A DNA stretch of 64,000 nt. Origin: Companilactobacillus versmoldensis DSM 14857 = KCTC 3814 (lineage in GTDB: Bacteria > Bacillota > Bacilli > Lactobacillales > Lactobacillaceae). The stretch is taken from NCBI RefSeq assembly GCF_001434295.1, contig NZ_AZFA01000007.1, positions 1 to 64,000 on the forward strand. Reading direction: 5' to 3'. The notes below the pieces were generated by a model. The model was given only the letters and a program-made list of their open reading frames with translations. It did not search any database and was not told where the DNA came from. How positions within the stretch are numbered: the first letter of the stretch is position 1; each line of letters opens with the position of its first letter. The position numbers and the translations under genes were made by a program. This document shows positions 8,896 through 17,963 of this stretch, in pieces.

Positions 8896-10209
8896 CTATT
8901 CCATAGCATCCCAAGCAGGTAAGACAATAGGTTCTTGTTGATAAGCCGCTAATTCGTCAGACGTTAAATACTTCTTATTGATGACGACCTCGTAAACATT
9001 ATCTTCAAACCATTGATCATCCATCGTGAAATAGCCTTTATCGCCATTAGCCTCACCCCAGGAATTTTCAACTTTCCAACGATTAGGCTTTTGGTCACGT
9101 AAATTGACACCAGTAAAAACCATCGCATGCGATACAGAAGCATTTCCAGTATCAAGTGACTCACCCTTAGTCATCTTCGTATCGATGCCAAACAATTGAT
9201 CATACTGATAAAGGTCACCAAATAGCAAACCTTCCTTACGTTCTGACTGATTGCCAACATCATTGCCAAACCAAACAGTATCGTTAGCTTTCAGCTGTTG
9301 AATCGATAATTCCTTCAAGCGTTCAATCGGCAAATTCAGAAATTTCTCAGCGACTCCGCCAACAATATTTCCTTGCGTATCAATCGTATAAGGCTGATTG
9401 AACTTCTTGCTATCCTGCGGGGAATTCATGATACTGACATAGTCATCCAAGTCGATCGCAAAATAATTTTTGAAAAATTCTAATGGTGTCAACTGATCTT
9501 CTTCAATCATCTTGCCATTATCATCACGAATAGAGATTTCAAAATCGACTGGTGGTTGGCCAAATGAATAGACGCAAATACGATATATATCAGTCAGCAT
9601 AGCTTGAACACGTTCATCTGTAGGTTTGTTGTCCTTGATGAGTTGACGTAATTCCATCCCATCTTTTCTCAATAAATTGTTGAGCGTAGCATTGAACTCC
9701 CCTGTATTCTCGGAAGTCTTTGTTTCTGGCATCACATATTGTGGTACGAGTCCATATTTTTTGATCAAATTAGTACTGTATTGCCATTGACCGCCATCTC
9801 CAGATGGTTGTGAGAATAAGAAATTCACTTTCCGGTCATTCAATGGTAAATCAGCCGTTTGCACGATATTTTGGAAAAAGTAGTTGGCTTTTTCCAATCG
9901 ATCATAAAATGATAAGTAGTTTTCTGATAACTCAAAATCTTTAACTTGATAACGGCTAGCAAACTCAGTTCTCAAATTATTCAAAGTAGAAAAGAGCCAG
10001 CAACGTCCGGAACGCTTCTGATCAGAAACTTTTCCAGTTGGTACTTCAATATTGAAGGCAGGATTCAACTTGCTTTTTGCTGCAACATTTTTGGCAGCTT
10101 GATAGATACCCACCTCTGCGACAACGTTTCGTAATGCATTATTTGAAACATCTTGTTTCATGTCGGCATGGAAATCTGCTAAAATGTTTTTAGTAATTTC
10201 TTTTGTCAA
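8896..10209 (-). CDS. pepC: Aminopeptidase C (bleomycin hydrolase family, C1B)
   Basis: 437 residues from a TTG start at 10209. AGGTGAT is spaced correctly for that codon, whereas the GTG three codons upstream lies inside the Shine-Dalgarno. The papain-like catalytic residues are all present: Cys70 in QKRSGRCWLFS, the histidine in VSHAMVFTG and the asparagine in KVENSWGE. PepC is a cytoplasmic hexameric thiol aminopeptidase that processes casein-derived peptides in lactic acid bacteria. No signal peptide is seen, as expected. It is transcribed alone, divergently from the GatD-like gene. Confidence 0.95.
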   Translation of the reverse strand: MTKEITKNILADFHADMKQDVSNNALRNVVAEVGIYQAAKNVAAKSKLNPAFNIEVPTGKVSDQKRSGRCWLFSTLNNLRTEFASRYQVKDFELSENYLSFYDRLEKANYFFQNIVQTADLPLNDRKVNFLFSQPSGDGGQWQYSTNLIKKYGLVPQYVMPETKTSENTGEFNATLNNLLRKDGMELRQLIKDNKPTDERVQAMLTDIYRICVYSFGQPPVDFEISIRDDNGKMIEEDQLTPLEFFKNYFAIDLDDYVSIMNSPQDSKKFNQPYTIDTQGNIVGGVAEKFLNLPIERLKELSIQQLKANDTVWFGNDVGNQSERKEGLLFGDLYQYDQLFGIDTKMTKGESLDTGNASVSHAMVFTGVNLRDQKPNRWKVENSWGEANGDKGYFTMDDQWFEDNVYEVVINKKYLTSDELAAYQQEPIVLPAWDAME

Positions 10210-10265
10210 AATAATCACCTCATTGATTAAATGTTACAATACTTTAGCTATTTTTGGAGAATATT

Positions 10266-10937
10266 ATGTCTGATAAAATTAAAATCGCATATTTATACGA
10301 AGATTTAATGAATACATATGGCGACAGTGGCGATGTCAAAATACTAGCATTTTTATTGAAAGAACAAGGTTATGATACTCAAGTTGACAATATTAGTTTG
10401 GGTGCCGATTTCAATGCTTTTGATTACGACTTTCTCTTTTTTGGCGGTGGCCAAGATTTTGAACAAACTGTCGTTGCTAAAGATTTAGTACGTCATCGTG
10501 ATACGATCAAAGACTATATCGAAGCAAGTAAGCCTATGCTTTGTATCTGTGGTGGGTACCAATTCTTAGGCAAATATTACACGATGGTCGATGGCACGAC
10601 TATTCAATGCTTGGATATTTTGCCTTTGCATACTATCTTCAAAGCAGATCATCGGATGATCGGCGATACTGAATATCAAACTGAATGGGGAACTGTCCGT
10701 GCTTTTGAAAATCACGGTGGTAGAACTTATTTTGATGATAAGAACAAATTAAAACCACTCGGTAAAATGATCGAAGGTTATGGCAATAATCCCGAAGACA
10801 AAGCTGAAGGTATGCGCTACAAAAACACGATCGGTTCATATTCACACGGACCTATCTTGAAAAATGAAAACATCGCTAAAGCTATCGCTAATAAGATCAT
10901 TCATTCACATCAAGATTGTTTAGCTACAGCTAAATAA
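10266..10937 (+). CDS. gatD: GatD-like lipid II isoglutaminyl synthase, glutaminase subunit
   Basis: 223 residues. The ATG at 10266 is chosen because GGAGA sits 6 bp before it. A class I glutamine amidotransferase fold of the CobB/CobQ type: FGGGQDFEQ (about 59-67), the nucleophile elbow CICGGYQFLG with Cys95, and His194 in SYSHGPIL. GatD releases ammonia from glutamine, which MurT uses to amidate the D-Glu of lipid II. No MurT gene is adjacent, although the two are normally an operon; MurT may lie elsewhere, or this enzyme serves another partner. The family call is good; the exact role is less certain. Confidence 0.82.
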   Translation: MSDKIKIAYLYEDLMNTYGDSGDVKILAFLLKEQGYDTQVDNISLGADFNAFDYDFLFFGGGQDFEQTVVAKDLVRHRDTIKDYIEASKPMLCICGGYQFLGKYYTMVDGTTIQCLDILPLHTIFKADHRMIGDTEYQTEWGTVRAFENHGGRTYFDDKNKLKPLGKMIEGYGNNPEDKAEGMRYKNTIGSYSHGPILKNENIAKAIANKIIHSHQDCLATAK

Positions 10938-10963
10938 GCTATCTTAAATCAATTCAATCCAAT

Positions 10964-11009
10964 AAAAGAGGCTTGACCCTGTTCAACGGGAGTCAAGCCT
11001 CTTTTATTT
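10964..11009. terminator. Bidirectional terminator
   Basis: The 14-bp arms AAAAGAGGCTTGAC (10964-10977) and GTCAAGCCTCTTTT (10992-11005) face each other, with T runs on both strands. It ends the GatD-like gene on plus and the ECF S-component gene on minus. Confidence 0.92.
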
Positions 11010-11025
11010 AATGAGATTTCTTATT

Positions 11026-11616
11026 CTATTCCAAGAATTTATTTGTTTTCAATATTGCTGTCGAAATTGCCGGTGCAATGATGACAGCCGCAATCAACTC
11101 GGGGACACCATTTATACCAACAATACCTAATAGAATGGCATTCAAAGCTGAAGTTTGAGCAGCATATGCCTGAGACAGTGTACTGGCGTACATCAACCTC
11201 ATCAAGACTAATACTAAAACTGTATTAGTGATTGAACCAATGGCAGCCGAAATACCCATCCCGATCAACTTCTTCTGAGTGTGTTTTTTAAACCAAAGAT
11301 AGATCCATCCGGCAAACAGTCCGACTAAGACTCGTGGAATAACGGCAACAACTGGGTTAGTAAAAACTGTCGTATCAATGATCGATGTGGGACTAGTCAA
11401 AGCACGTAAAATCGTACCAATGCCCCAGACTAATCCAACGATTGCTCCATCTGTTGGTCCAAGGACAATTGCCGCCACGATAACTGTGACATGAATAATC
11501 GTGACATTAACGAAACCTGTTGGAATGTAACCTAAAAATGGCACCATTGACTGAACGAAGATAATGGCCATTAATATCCCTAAAATGGCTGTTTTATATG
11601 CTTTTCTCTTTTGCAT
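11026..11616 (-). CDS. ECF transporter S component (substrate unassigned)
   Basis: 196 residues with about six hydrophobic segments. The motif FLGYIPTGFVNVTIIHVTVIVAAIVLGPTDG, read in parts, matches the DUF3816/ECF_trnsprt S-component family; pantothenate (PanT-like) or another vitamin is the likely substrate. S components work with the shared EcfAA'T energising module, which is not in this window. It follows the gene at 11692-12294 by about 75 bp on the same strand, and that gap probably holds its promoter. Substrate cannot be set from sequence alone. Confidence 0.82.
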   Translation of the reverse strand: MQKRKAYKTAILGILMAIIFVQSMVPFLGYIPTGFVNVTIIHVTVIVAAIVLGPTDGAIVGLVWGIGTILRALTSPTSIIDTTVFTNPVVAVIPRVLVGLFAGWIYLWFKKHTQKKLIGMGISAAIGSITNTVLVLVLMRLMYASTLSQAYAAQTSALNAILLGIVGINGVPELIAAVIIAPAISTAILKTNKFLE

Positions 11617-11691
11617 AATTTTCCCTCACTATTACTTAGCTAGCAAAAAGTTACTAACAGTTTACAGTATTTCGAAATAGTTAGCAAAAGA

Positions 11692-12294
11692 TTAATTTGA
11701 CAGACTTGCTTGGAGTTCTTTCAACGAGCCATCATTCGATAATTTTTGATATTGTTGATAAGCACCCAGCCAATTATTGTTACTAAGATCTTCCCTTAAC
11801 TCCGAGTATTTATCATCAGTAAATAATTCTTGGGCAGCCCGTTGTGATTGGCTTTGATTCATACCAGTTTGGGATTGAATCAATTGTGCAGCCTCTGTTT
11901 TATCGTTTGCAGCAGCTTTTACTTTTGATGGTGAAATGCTACTGATCTTGGACAGATAGCCACTTGAATCGCTTGAATCATCCGATTTGTTAGAGTTACT
12001 AGTTTCTTGATTACCAGTTTTGGTTTCCGTTTTTGGAGCCGCCACTTTAACATTTGAGTCATCCTTTTGATCTTGCCTATGTGGCTCAGCTGCCTTTGAT
12101 TCCATTTTGAAAGACTGTCTCAAAGTCCTCTTAGCCACTTTTCTAGTCATAACGTCGTTATGGCTTGTCATTGAGCTTTGACTACTGCCAATTGGTGAGG
12201 TAAAAGCCGACCCCAGCAAGAAGACTGTCAGCAGCCCTAATGCTGATGTGTAAACTTTATGTTCTTTCTTTTTTACATGTTTCCCATTTCTCAT
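11692..12294 (-). CDS. Secreted or membrane-anchored protein with AAQLIQ/YQQYQ domain
   Basis: 200 residues from the second ATG (12294), which has better spacing to AGGGA than the first at 12303. One N-terminal hydrophobic helix (about 14-33) with a basic flank may be an anchor or an uncleaved signal. Residues 35-125 are low-complexity Ser/Lys/Asp. The C-terminal 65 residues (AAQLIQSQTG to YQQYQKLSNDGSLKEL) are paralogous to the 8233-8724 product. Function unknown. It sits between proC and the ECF S component, all on the minus strand but separated by a terminator. Confidence 0.72.
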   Translation of the reverse strand: MRNGKHVKKKEHKVYTSALGLLTVFLLGSAFTSPIGSSQSSMTSHNDVMTRKVAKRTLRQSFKMESKAAEPHRQDQKDDSNVKVAAPKTETKTGNQETSNSNKSDDSSDSSGYLSKISSISPSKVKAAANDKTEAAQLIQSQTGMNQSQSQRAAQELFTDDKYSELREDLSNNNWLGAYQQYQKLSNDGSLKELQASLSN

Positions 12295-12325
12295 AATAAT
12301 CATTCCCTATTTACAAAATTATACA

Positions 12326-12360
12326 AAAAGAGAGCAATTCAAAATGAATCACCCTCTTTT
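12326..12360 (-). terminator. Terminator of proC
   Basis: An imperfect hairpin: outer arms AAAAGAG/CTCTTTT (12326-12332 with 12354-12360) and an inner ATTC/GAAT stem. On the minus strand it ends in five Ts, 33 bp after the proC stop. Confidence 0.7.
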
Positions 12361-12392
12361 GGACATTTGAGTTAAATCATTTAAAACTAATA

Positions 12393-13163
12393 TTATTCGC
12401 CTTCAGCAGCATCAACTGCCTTGATGACCGCATTTCTAAAACCATTTTCTTCTAAGGCAGTGACTCCCCGAATAGTCGAACCACCTGGAGAAGTTACTTC
12501 ATCTTTTAATTCTGGAACACTGAGATCTGATTGTTTTGCAAGCTTGCTGGCACCGATAGCCATCCCGATAGCTGCATCATAAGCTAATTTGCGGTTCAAT
12601 CCATGTTTGACCCCTGCGTCACTCAAAGCTTCAATAAATAAGTCTAAAAAGGCCGGACTGCAGCCAGCAACGGTTCCTAAGATACCTAACTGCTCACTGG
12701 GAACTTCAACGATTTGACCTGTATAGCCAAGGATCGAAGCGACCTTTTTCTTGTCAGCTGGTTCAAAATTTTCTGAATAAGTGATACCCGTAAAACCAGC
12801 TCCGACTTTAACTGGTGTATTAGGAATGGCTGTTGCCACTTTAGCGTCTGAACCTAATTTTTTCTTCAAGCGTGGAATCGTAGCTCCGCCTGTGAAAGTG
12901 ACGATCAATTTCCCCTCAGAAACGGCACTTAATTCACTCAAAACGCTATCCAAAGCAGTTTCCCCGACCGCGATGAATATTACCTCTGGATCAGTCAATT
13001 GCTTGATCTTAGGGACCATTTTAAATCCTAATTGAGATTGGAGATCCTTAGTTGTGTTTGACTTTCCACCTTTAACGACGATTTGATCATTATCAAATCC
13101 GTTCCGCACTAAACCGGTGATTACAGCTCCACCGATATTTCCTGCACCGATAAATCCTATCAT
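12393..13163 (-). CDS. proC: Pyrroline-5-carboxylate reductase
   Basis: 256 residues from the ATG at 13163, which has GGGAGTGG upstream; the longer frame from 13193 lacks a matching ribosome site. The Rossmann motif GFIGAGNIGGAVITGL is at residues 3-18. The C-terminal signature (LKDEVTSPGGSTIRGVTALEENG, read in parts) is that of P5C reductases. It catalyses the last step of proline synthesis, NAD(P)H-dependent reduction of P5C, in the cytoplasm. The gene is monocistronic with its own terminator. Confidence 0.95.
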   Translation of the reverse strand: MIGFIGAGNIGGAVITGLVRNGFDNDQIVVKGGKSNTTKDLQSQLGFKMVPKIKQLTDPEVIFIAVGETALDSVLSELSAVSEGKLIVTFTGGATIPRLKKKLGSDAKVATAIPNTPVKVGAGFTGITYSENFEPADKKKVASILGYTGQIVEVPSEQLGILGTVAGCSPAFLDLFIEALSDAGVKHGLNRKLAYDAAIGMAIGASKLAKQSDLSVPELKDEVTSPGGSTIRGVTALEENGFRNAVIKAVDAAEGE

Positions 13164-13313
13164 GTTTTCCACTCCCTTTAAAATAATTATCATAAAACGT
13201 TATGTCATAATTTATTATATTCTTTAAGTCGTTATGTGACAGTGCAAATAACGAAAAAATACTTGGCTTTTTTGGCACCTTCTGTATCCTGTCTTCATAA
13301 AGGGGGGTATTCA

Positions 13314-13997
13314 ATGATAAACAACAAAACGCGTTCACAATTGAAACAGGAAGTTAAAACTGTTCTTCGTGGTAACTGGGGTAAGGCTATCCTACTGTAT
13401 TTATTTATTTTAATTCTGCTATTTTTGACAGGTTCATACAACTCAGCAAGCAACTTGATGCCTAATTTAGCCAACCAAAACATTTTCTCTAGTGAGATCA
13501 TTTCACTTATTATTAGTTTCATTACCATACTAATTGGTCTTTCAGCTAATTTTCGTGCTTTAGATTGGCTCCGAGAACCTACATTACAGTTCAAACCAAT
13601 CAGCAGTAGTTTTCAACTATTCAAGAATCCAGACTGGTACCGGATCATTGGGATCGATATTATTTCGACGATCTTAGTCTTTTTATGGTCATTACTATTG
13701 ATCATCCCAGGGATAATCAAATCACTTTCCTACTCACAAATGTATTTCATCTATAAGGATTTGTCTGACCAAGGTAAAGCGAAGGACTATTCTTTGATCG
13801 ACTATATTACGCAAAGTCGGAAGTTGATGAATGGTCATAAAATGGATTATTTCATTTTGAATCTTAGTTTTATTGGCTGGTTCATCTTAGCAGTGATCAC
13901 TTTCGGGATTGGTTTCATTTGGTTGATCCCCTATTATCGTATGACGATGGCCAATTTTTACCGAAATTTAGTTGATAGTCAGTCGCAAGTTATTTAA
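13314..13997 (+). CDS. DUF975-family integral membrane protein
   Basis: 227 residues. The ATG at 13314 has a strong GGGGGG ribosome site; an upstream frame to 13236 is not needed. The opening NNKTRSQLKQEVKTVLRGNWGKAILLYL is the DUF975 hallmark (read in two parts). About five to six hydrophobic segments follow, with a conserved SYSQMYFIYKD stretch near 140-150. The family's function is unknown; members are polytopic membrane proteins common in Firmicutes. It stands alone between divergent proC and a convergent gene. Confidence 0.85.
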   Translation: MINNKTRSQLKQEVKTVLRGNWGKAILLYLFILILLFLTGSYNSASNLMPNLANQNIFSSEIISLIISFITILIGLSANFRALDWLREPTLQFKPISSSFQLFKNPDWYRIIGIDIISTILVFLWSLLLIIPGIIKSLSYSQMYFIYKDLSDQGKAKDYSLIDYITQSRKLMNGHKMDYFILNLSFIGWFILAVITFGIGFIWLIPYYRMTMANFYRNLVDSQSQVI

Positions 13998-14024
13998 TAT
14001 TACCATTTCATAACGCCACAAACA

Positions 14025-14050
14025 GTCGACCTCAAAAGGTCGGCTTTTTT
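14025..14050 (+). terminator. Terminator after DUF975 gene
   Basis: GTCGACCT-caaa-AGGTCGGC followed by six Ts, 28 bp after the stop. Confidence 0.88.
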
Positions 14051-14062
14051 CTAGATACAAAA

Positions 14063-14104
14063 AAGTAGTCGAAAACCATGTCTGATTTTCGACTACTTCT
14101 TTTA
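14063..14104. terminator. Terminator of the 1275-aa exported protein gene
   Basis: Arms AAGTAGTCGAAAA (14063-14075) and TTTTCGACTACTT (14086-14098) form a perfect 13-bp stem. On the minus strand it is followed by a T-rich tract (rc of 14056-14064), about 38 bp after the stop of the large gene. Confidence 0.85.
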
Positions 14105-14135
14105 TTTTGTTGCGATGTTCTTTAGCTATGAAACA

Positions 14136-17100
14136 TTAAGCCAAAGCTGTTGCTAAAGGATCACTCTTGGTCCAGAAACCAACTTGGCGAATCTTTAGAC
14201 GCCAACTTGGATCAATATTTACATGAATTCTTTCAGCGACTTTCTTCTTCTTGATAAGCTCAAGAACTGCTGCTGCGGCAGCGGCAATATCGAATCCGAT
14301 AATACCTACTGTCATCATTAGAACTCCGATAACAATTGGAGCAGTAATGGCGATATCAAGAGCAATAGCTTGAATCAAGATGATTACACCGACGATAGCA
14401 TCAGCAATCCATCCAAATAGTGGAATGAATGAGAATGGTAATGCGATCAAGGCTGCAATTTCAACGATAGGAATCGAGATTTGTAGAACTAGACCCATCC
14501 AGAATGGCCATGATAAGGCTATCAATAGACCAGGAACGAAGAATAGCATCATTAATCCACCGATTGCTACAGCTAACTCGAGACTAGGGATAGCAAGATC
14601 AGTAAAGATCAATGCCATAAATCCAAATCCAATGAACCACTTCAAGAAGTTAAGTACTAAGAATTGAGGTATTAATACTAATAGAATCAAGAATGTAGCT
14701 AGACCTGCGAGGATACCTGCGAAGTTAAAGGCAAGGTAACCAAGTAAGACAACTGCAAGACCGGCAATTAAGCCAAGTCCAATGACACCTGCGAATCCAC
14801 CGGCTACGACAGTCAAGACTGCGAAGGCGGCAATAACTAATCCAAGTAATGCTGTAATAGGAACTAGCATTGCGATTAATCCACCTGTAATTATTGAAAT
14901 AATTCCGGCAATTACTTGTGCAACTACAAGACCGATTGTCATAACGATTGGAATTGCGATGCCTGCTAGAACGATACCAGCAGCAAGTAATAGCATAGGA
15001 ATAAATGATAGAACAATAAATCCAGGAATAAATGTAAGTGCTAAATTAATGATTGTTAATGGGATTGTAATTAAGTTGATAATTGGAATTAAGTTAGCAA
15101 TTAACAAGATAGGTGCAGTTACTAATGAAACTACCAACATGATTGGGAATACGACTAATGATGGAAGAATCAAGGCACCAAGGACCGTATAGATAAATCC
15201 GATTGGTAAGGCAGTAATTGCAAATACAATACCCCATGTTGCGATTGCAAGTGGAACCCAAATTGGTGATGTCAAAATTGTTACGACTGGCATTGCCAAA
15301 AGCAATACTGGACATGCGATCATGGCAAGAATGATGGCGCCAAACAAATCATCCTTGTTATCGACCGTCTTCTTAGTAACTAAGGCATCAGGTACATATT
15401 TACCATCTTTGTAATCTTGGTAAATTTGAGAACCTTGCATGATTTCTGTAGAGATGGCTTTATCAAAGTCACCATTCTTCAAACTGTCACCAAATGCTCT
15501 AAAGACTTGTGGTAAGTTTGCTAAATATTTATCTGAGCTACCAGTGATAGGGTTCGTATCTAATGTGATTAAATATGAATTTCCATCAGTTGTATCTTGG
15601 AGATATTTGGCAATCATACCAGTCTTATCGGATGAAGATGTCTTCTTTGAGATGTCGTGTAAAATTCCTGGCATTGAACCAAGGATTTCTGCTTTTTCAT
15701 CTGTTGAGGCATCACCCATCTTGTTGTTGATGTCACTTTGAATTTGTGAGAACAGCTTTGAACCAGTTGCATTAGTAGTATCTTCAGTTTCAGTTGTGGC
15801 TGAATCATCAGCCTTATTAGCTGATTCATCTTTATTTATTACTAATGAATCTGCTTCTTCAGCGTTCTTCTTAGCAAGAGCTTCTGATGCTAGATTATCC
15901 AACGTAGTCTTAGCATTGTAATATCTCTTGTCAATCTTTTGTGCTCCGGTTGTATCGGTGTTGGAATCAACTTTCGTGATCGTAATGTGATCTTTCATAG
16001 CTGACCATGCATCCGATGCATCAAGCTTATTATCAGTAGTTGTATACTTTCCTGCTAAATAATCTTGATAAAGTTGTGAATCTAGTAAAGTATCAATATC
16101 CATGGCCTTATCGAATGCATCATCAGCAATATTTTCACCAAAGGCTTTTAATAAACCTGGCATTTGTTGTTGAAGTACATCGGTACTGTTAGCATCTGCT
16201 ACACCATTAATTGTGGTATAAGCAGTTCTACCAGTTGAAAGGCGTGTTGCGTAATTGAAGACTTGATCTTGACTAGCTGCATTAGCAGCGTTGGACCAAA
16301 TCCAAGGCATAACCTTGACTATTTCAGCTTGCTCCTCAGCGGTTGCTGTTGGAGCTTTATTATCGATATCTTTTCTTACCATTTCAAAGGTACTATTCTT
16401 TTGGTAAGAAGTTGTGTCACCAGTGTTATCTGCATTATTAGGATCGGTATCGTTATTCTTCAATACTTCATTAAGAGTAGCTGCCGGATCTGATGCCTTC
16501 CCATCTGGTGTTTGAATTACATTTGAAGCGTTTGTCCCAGCTTGTGTCTGAACACCTGTATCGTTACCAGAATTTGTCGATTTAACAGGTTGTTCAGTTG
16601 CCGTTGTTTGTTGACTATCATCAGTTGTAGCTGTTTGAGTTGCATTGTTACCAGTTGTATCTGCTTGTGTAGCTTCATTATCTTCATCAGTTGTAGCTGA
16701 GTTATTAGCAGAATTTTCCGTATTGGCAGTATTAGCTGTGTTTACAGAATTTTCTGTGTTTGCAGTATTAGCTGTGTTTGCAGAATTTTCCGTGTTAGCA
16801 GTATTAGCTGTGTTTGCAGTATTAGCTGTGTTTGCAGAATTTTCTGTGTTTGCAGTATTAGCTGAATTTGATGTTGATGCTCCAGTTGTAGATTCATCTG
16901 GAAGTGCACTATTTACAGTTCCACTTGATGAATTATTATTTGTTGTTGCTTTGTTACTTGTTGCGGTTGATGAATCGTTGCCTGTATCAGTTTGGTTGGC
17001 GGCTGTTTCTGTATTATTAGAAATTTCACCAGTTACGCTGATTGTAGTCCGACCCATAATGGCTTTTTCAGCTTCCTTGTAAGTTGGTTGATAAGTATTA

Positions 17101-17963
17101 TTTTCACCAGCTTGGGCAGTTGAGCCATTCTGTGTTGTATAACTATTTGTTGCTTGTTGGTAAGTAGTATAGCTAGTTGTATTGTATGACGTTGAAGCTG
17201 AGCTAGTTGTTGTTGCTGAACTAGTTGCAGCTGATTGTGTCATAGCGTTTTGACCATAACTAGATGTACCTTGGTTGTCATAGGCATTGCCATAAGTATT
17301 ACCGTAAGAATTACCATAAGAATCGTCATAACTGTTTCCATAGGTATTTCCGTATGTATTACCATTGGTTGTTTGTTGGCTAGTTGTTGTGGTTGTACCA
17401 TTTGAGCTAGCTAACGATTGTTGACTCTGCCACTTCGAAGTGATCTGGTTATTGTTAACAGTAACCGGAGATCCTTGGAAGTTTGCTTTAACAGATGTTG
17501 TTGTATAAACATTCTTAGTGGCTAACCCTACAGCTGTTTGATAATTACCACTATCAACATCCTTGTTAAAAGTAAATGTAACTGTTCCCTTGTCGGGATT
17601 CTTCTTTACCGTATATGGTAAAGCGCCATCTGCATTAACAATGGAACTGTTATCCAAGTCAACGTTTTCCTTGTTGAAGTTAACAACAAGTTGATCGCCT
17701 TTTTGAATGACATTGTTACCTGAAGCGACAATGTTTGCTACAAATACATAACCGTTCTTCTGCTTTTCAAGTCCAAGATTGAAAATGCTATCGGCATTTC
17801 TCAGTGGTGTCTTGATTTTTGCATTAGACTGAGTAACATTTTCAGTTTTCACATTGGCTGATGTTGCAGCAGCGGAAACTACCCCGGCAGCTCCGTTGGC
17901 AACGATTGGTCCAGCTAATGCTAATGCTGAAAAAGTAACGACGGCTTTTTTTAGCAATGACAT
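14136..17963 (-). CDS. Giant exported protein with polytopic C-terminal membrane domain
   Basis: 1275 residues; I do not recognise a named family. Signal peptide 1-32 (MSLLKKAVVTFSALALAG, cleavage near VVSAA). Residues 40-175 look like a beta-rich adhesin-type module. Residues 185-300 are Tyr/Asn/Gly/Ser/Thr low complexity (NTYGNTYGNSY). Residues 360-430 hold SANTANTEN repeats. Two tandem copies of an unknown domain of about 120 residues follow (about 524-643 and 736-856), each ending in QxYQDYxxGKY. Residues 873-1234 are almost uninterrupted hydrophobic sequence, enough for some 15-18 membrane helices, then a 41-residue basic tail (KKKKVAERIHVN). There is no LPxTG motif, so the hydrophobic block would be the anchor. 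Strong GGGGGGAGA ribosome site; monocistronic. Confidence 0.8.
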   Translation of the reverse strand: MSLLKKAVVTFSALALAGPIVANGAAGVVSAAATSANVKTENVTQSNAKIKTPLRNADSIFNLGLEKQKNGYVFVANIVASGNNVIQKGDQLVVNFNKENVDLDNSSIVNADGALPYTVKKNPDKGTVTFTFNKDVDSGNYQTAVGLATKNVYTTTSVKANFQGSPVTVNNNQITSKWQSQQSLASSNGTTTTTSQQTTNGNTYGNTYGNSYDDSYGNSYGNTYGNAYDNQGTSSYGQNAMTQSAATSSATTTSSASTSYNTTSYTTYQQATNSYTTQNGSTAQAGENNTYQPTYKEAEKAIMGRTTISVTGEISNNTETAANQTDTGNDSSTATSNKATTNNNSSSGTVNSALPDESTTGASTSNSANTANTENSANTANTANTANTANTENSANTANTANTENSVNTANTANTENSANNSATTDEDNEATQADTTGNNATQTATTDDSQQTTATEQPVKSTNSGNDTGVQTQAGTNASNVIQTPDGKASDPAATLNEVLKNNDTDPNNADNTGDTTSYQKNSTFEMVRKDIDNKAPTATAEEQAEIVKVMPWIWSNAANAASQDQVFNYATRLSTGRTAYTTINGVADANSTDVLQQQMPGLLKAFGENIADDAFDKAMDIDTLLDSQLYQDYLAGKYTTTDNKLDASDAWSAMKDHITITKVDSNTDTTGAQKIDKRYYNAKTTLDNLASEALAKKNAEEADSLVINKDESANKADDSATTETEDTTNATGSKLFSQIQSDINNKMGDASTDEKAEILGSMPGILHDISKKTSSSDKTGMIAKYLQDTTDGNSYLITLDTNPITGSSDKYLANLPQVFRAFGDSLKNGDFDKAISTEIMQGSQIYQDYKDGKYVPDALVTKKTVDNKDDLFGAIILAMIACPVLLLAMPVVTILTSPIWVPLAIATWGIVFAITALPIGFIYTVLGALILPSLVVFPIMLVVSLVTAPILLIANLIPIINLITIPLTIINLALTFIPGFIVLSFIPMLLLAAGIVLAGIAIPIVMTIGLVVAQVIAGIISIITGGLIAMLVPITALLGLVIAAFAVLTVVAGGFAGVIGLGLIAGLAVVLLGYLAFNFAGILAGLATFLILLVLIPQFLVLNFLKWFIGFGFMALIFTDLAIPSLELAVAIGGLMMLFFVPGLLIALSWPFWMGLVLQISIPIVEIAALIALPFSFIPLFGWIADAIVGVIILIQAIALDIAITAPIVIGVLMMTVGIIGFDIAAAAAAVLELIKKKKVAERIHVNIDPSWRLKIRQVGFWTKSDPLATALA
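16705..16866 (-). repeat. In-gene direct repeats encoding SANTANTEN-type units
   Basis: Short 9-bp blocks (rc of GCAGTATTA, GCTGTGTTT, GAATTTTCT/C) recur in varying order and encode repeated A-N-T, T-E-N and S-A-N tripeptides. Third-position variants are shuffled, as expected from slippage or unequal exchange, so copy number probably differs between strains. Confidence 0.85.

Noticed and set aside
16645-17082. 145-codon plus-strand frame opposite the giant exported protein
   Set aside because: Mirror of the SANTANTEN repeats (Val/Leu/Phe/Ala-rich), not a hydrophobic gene.
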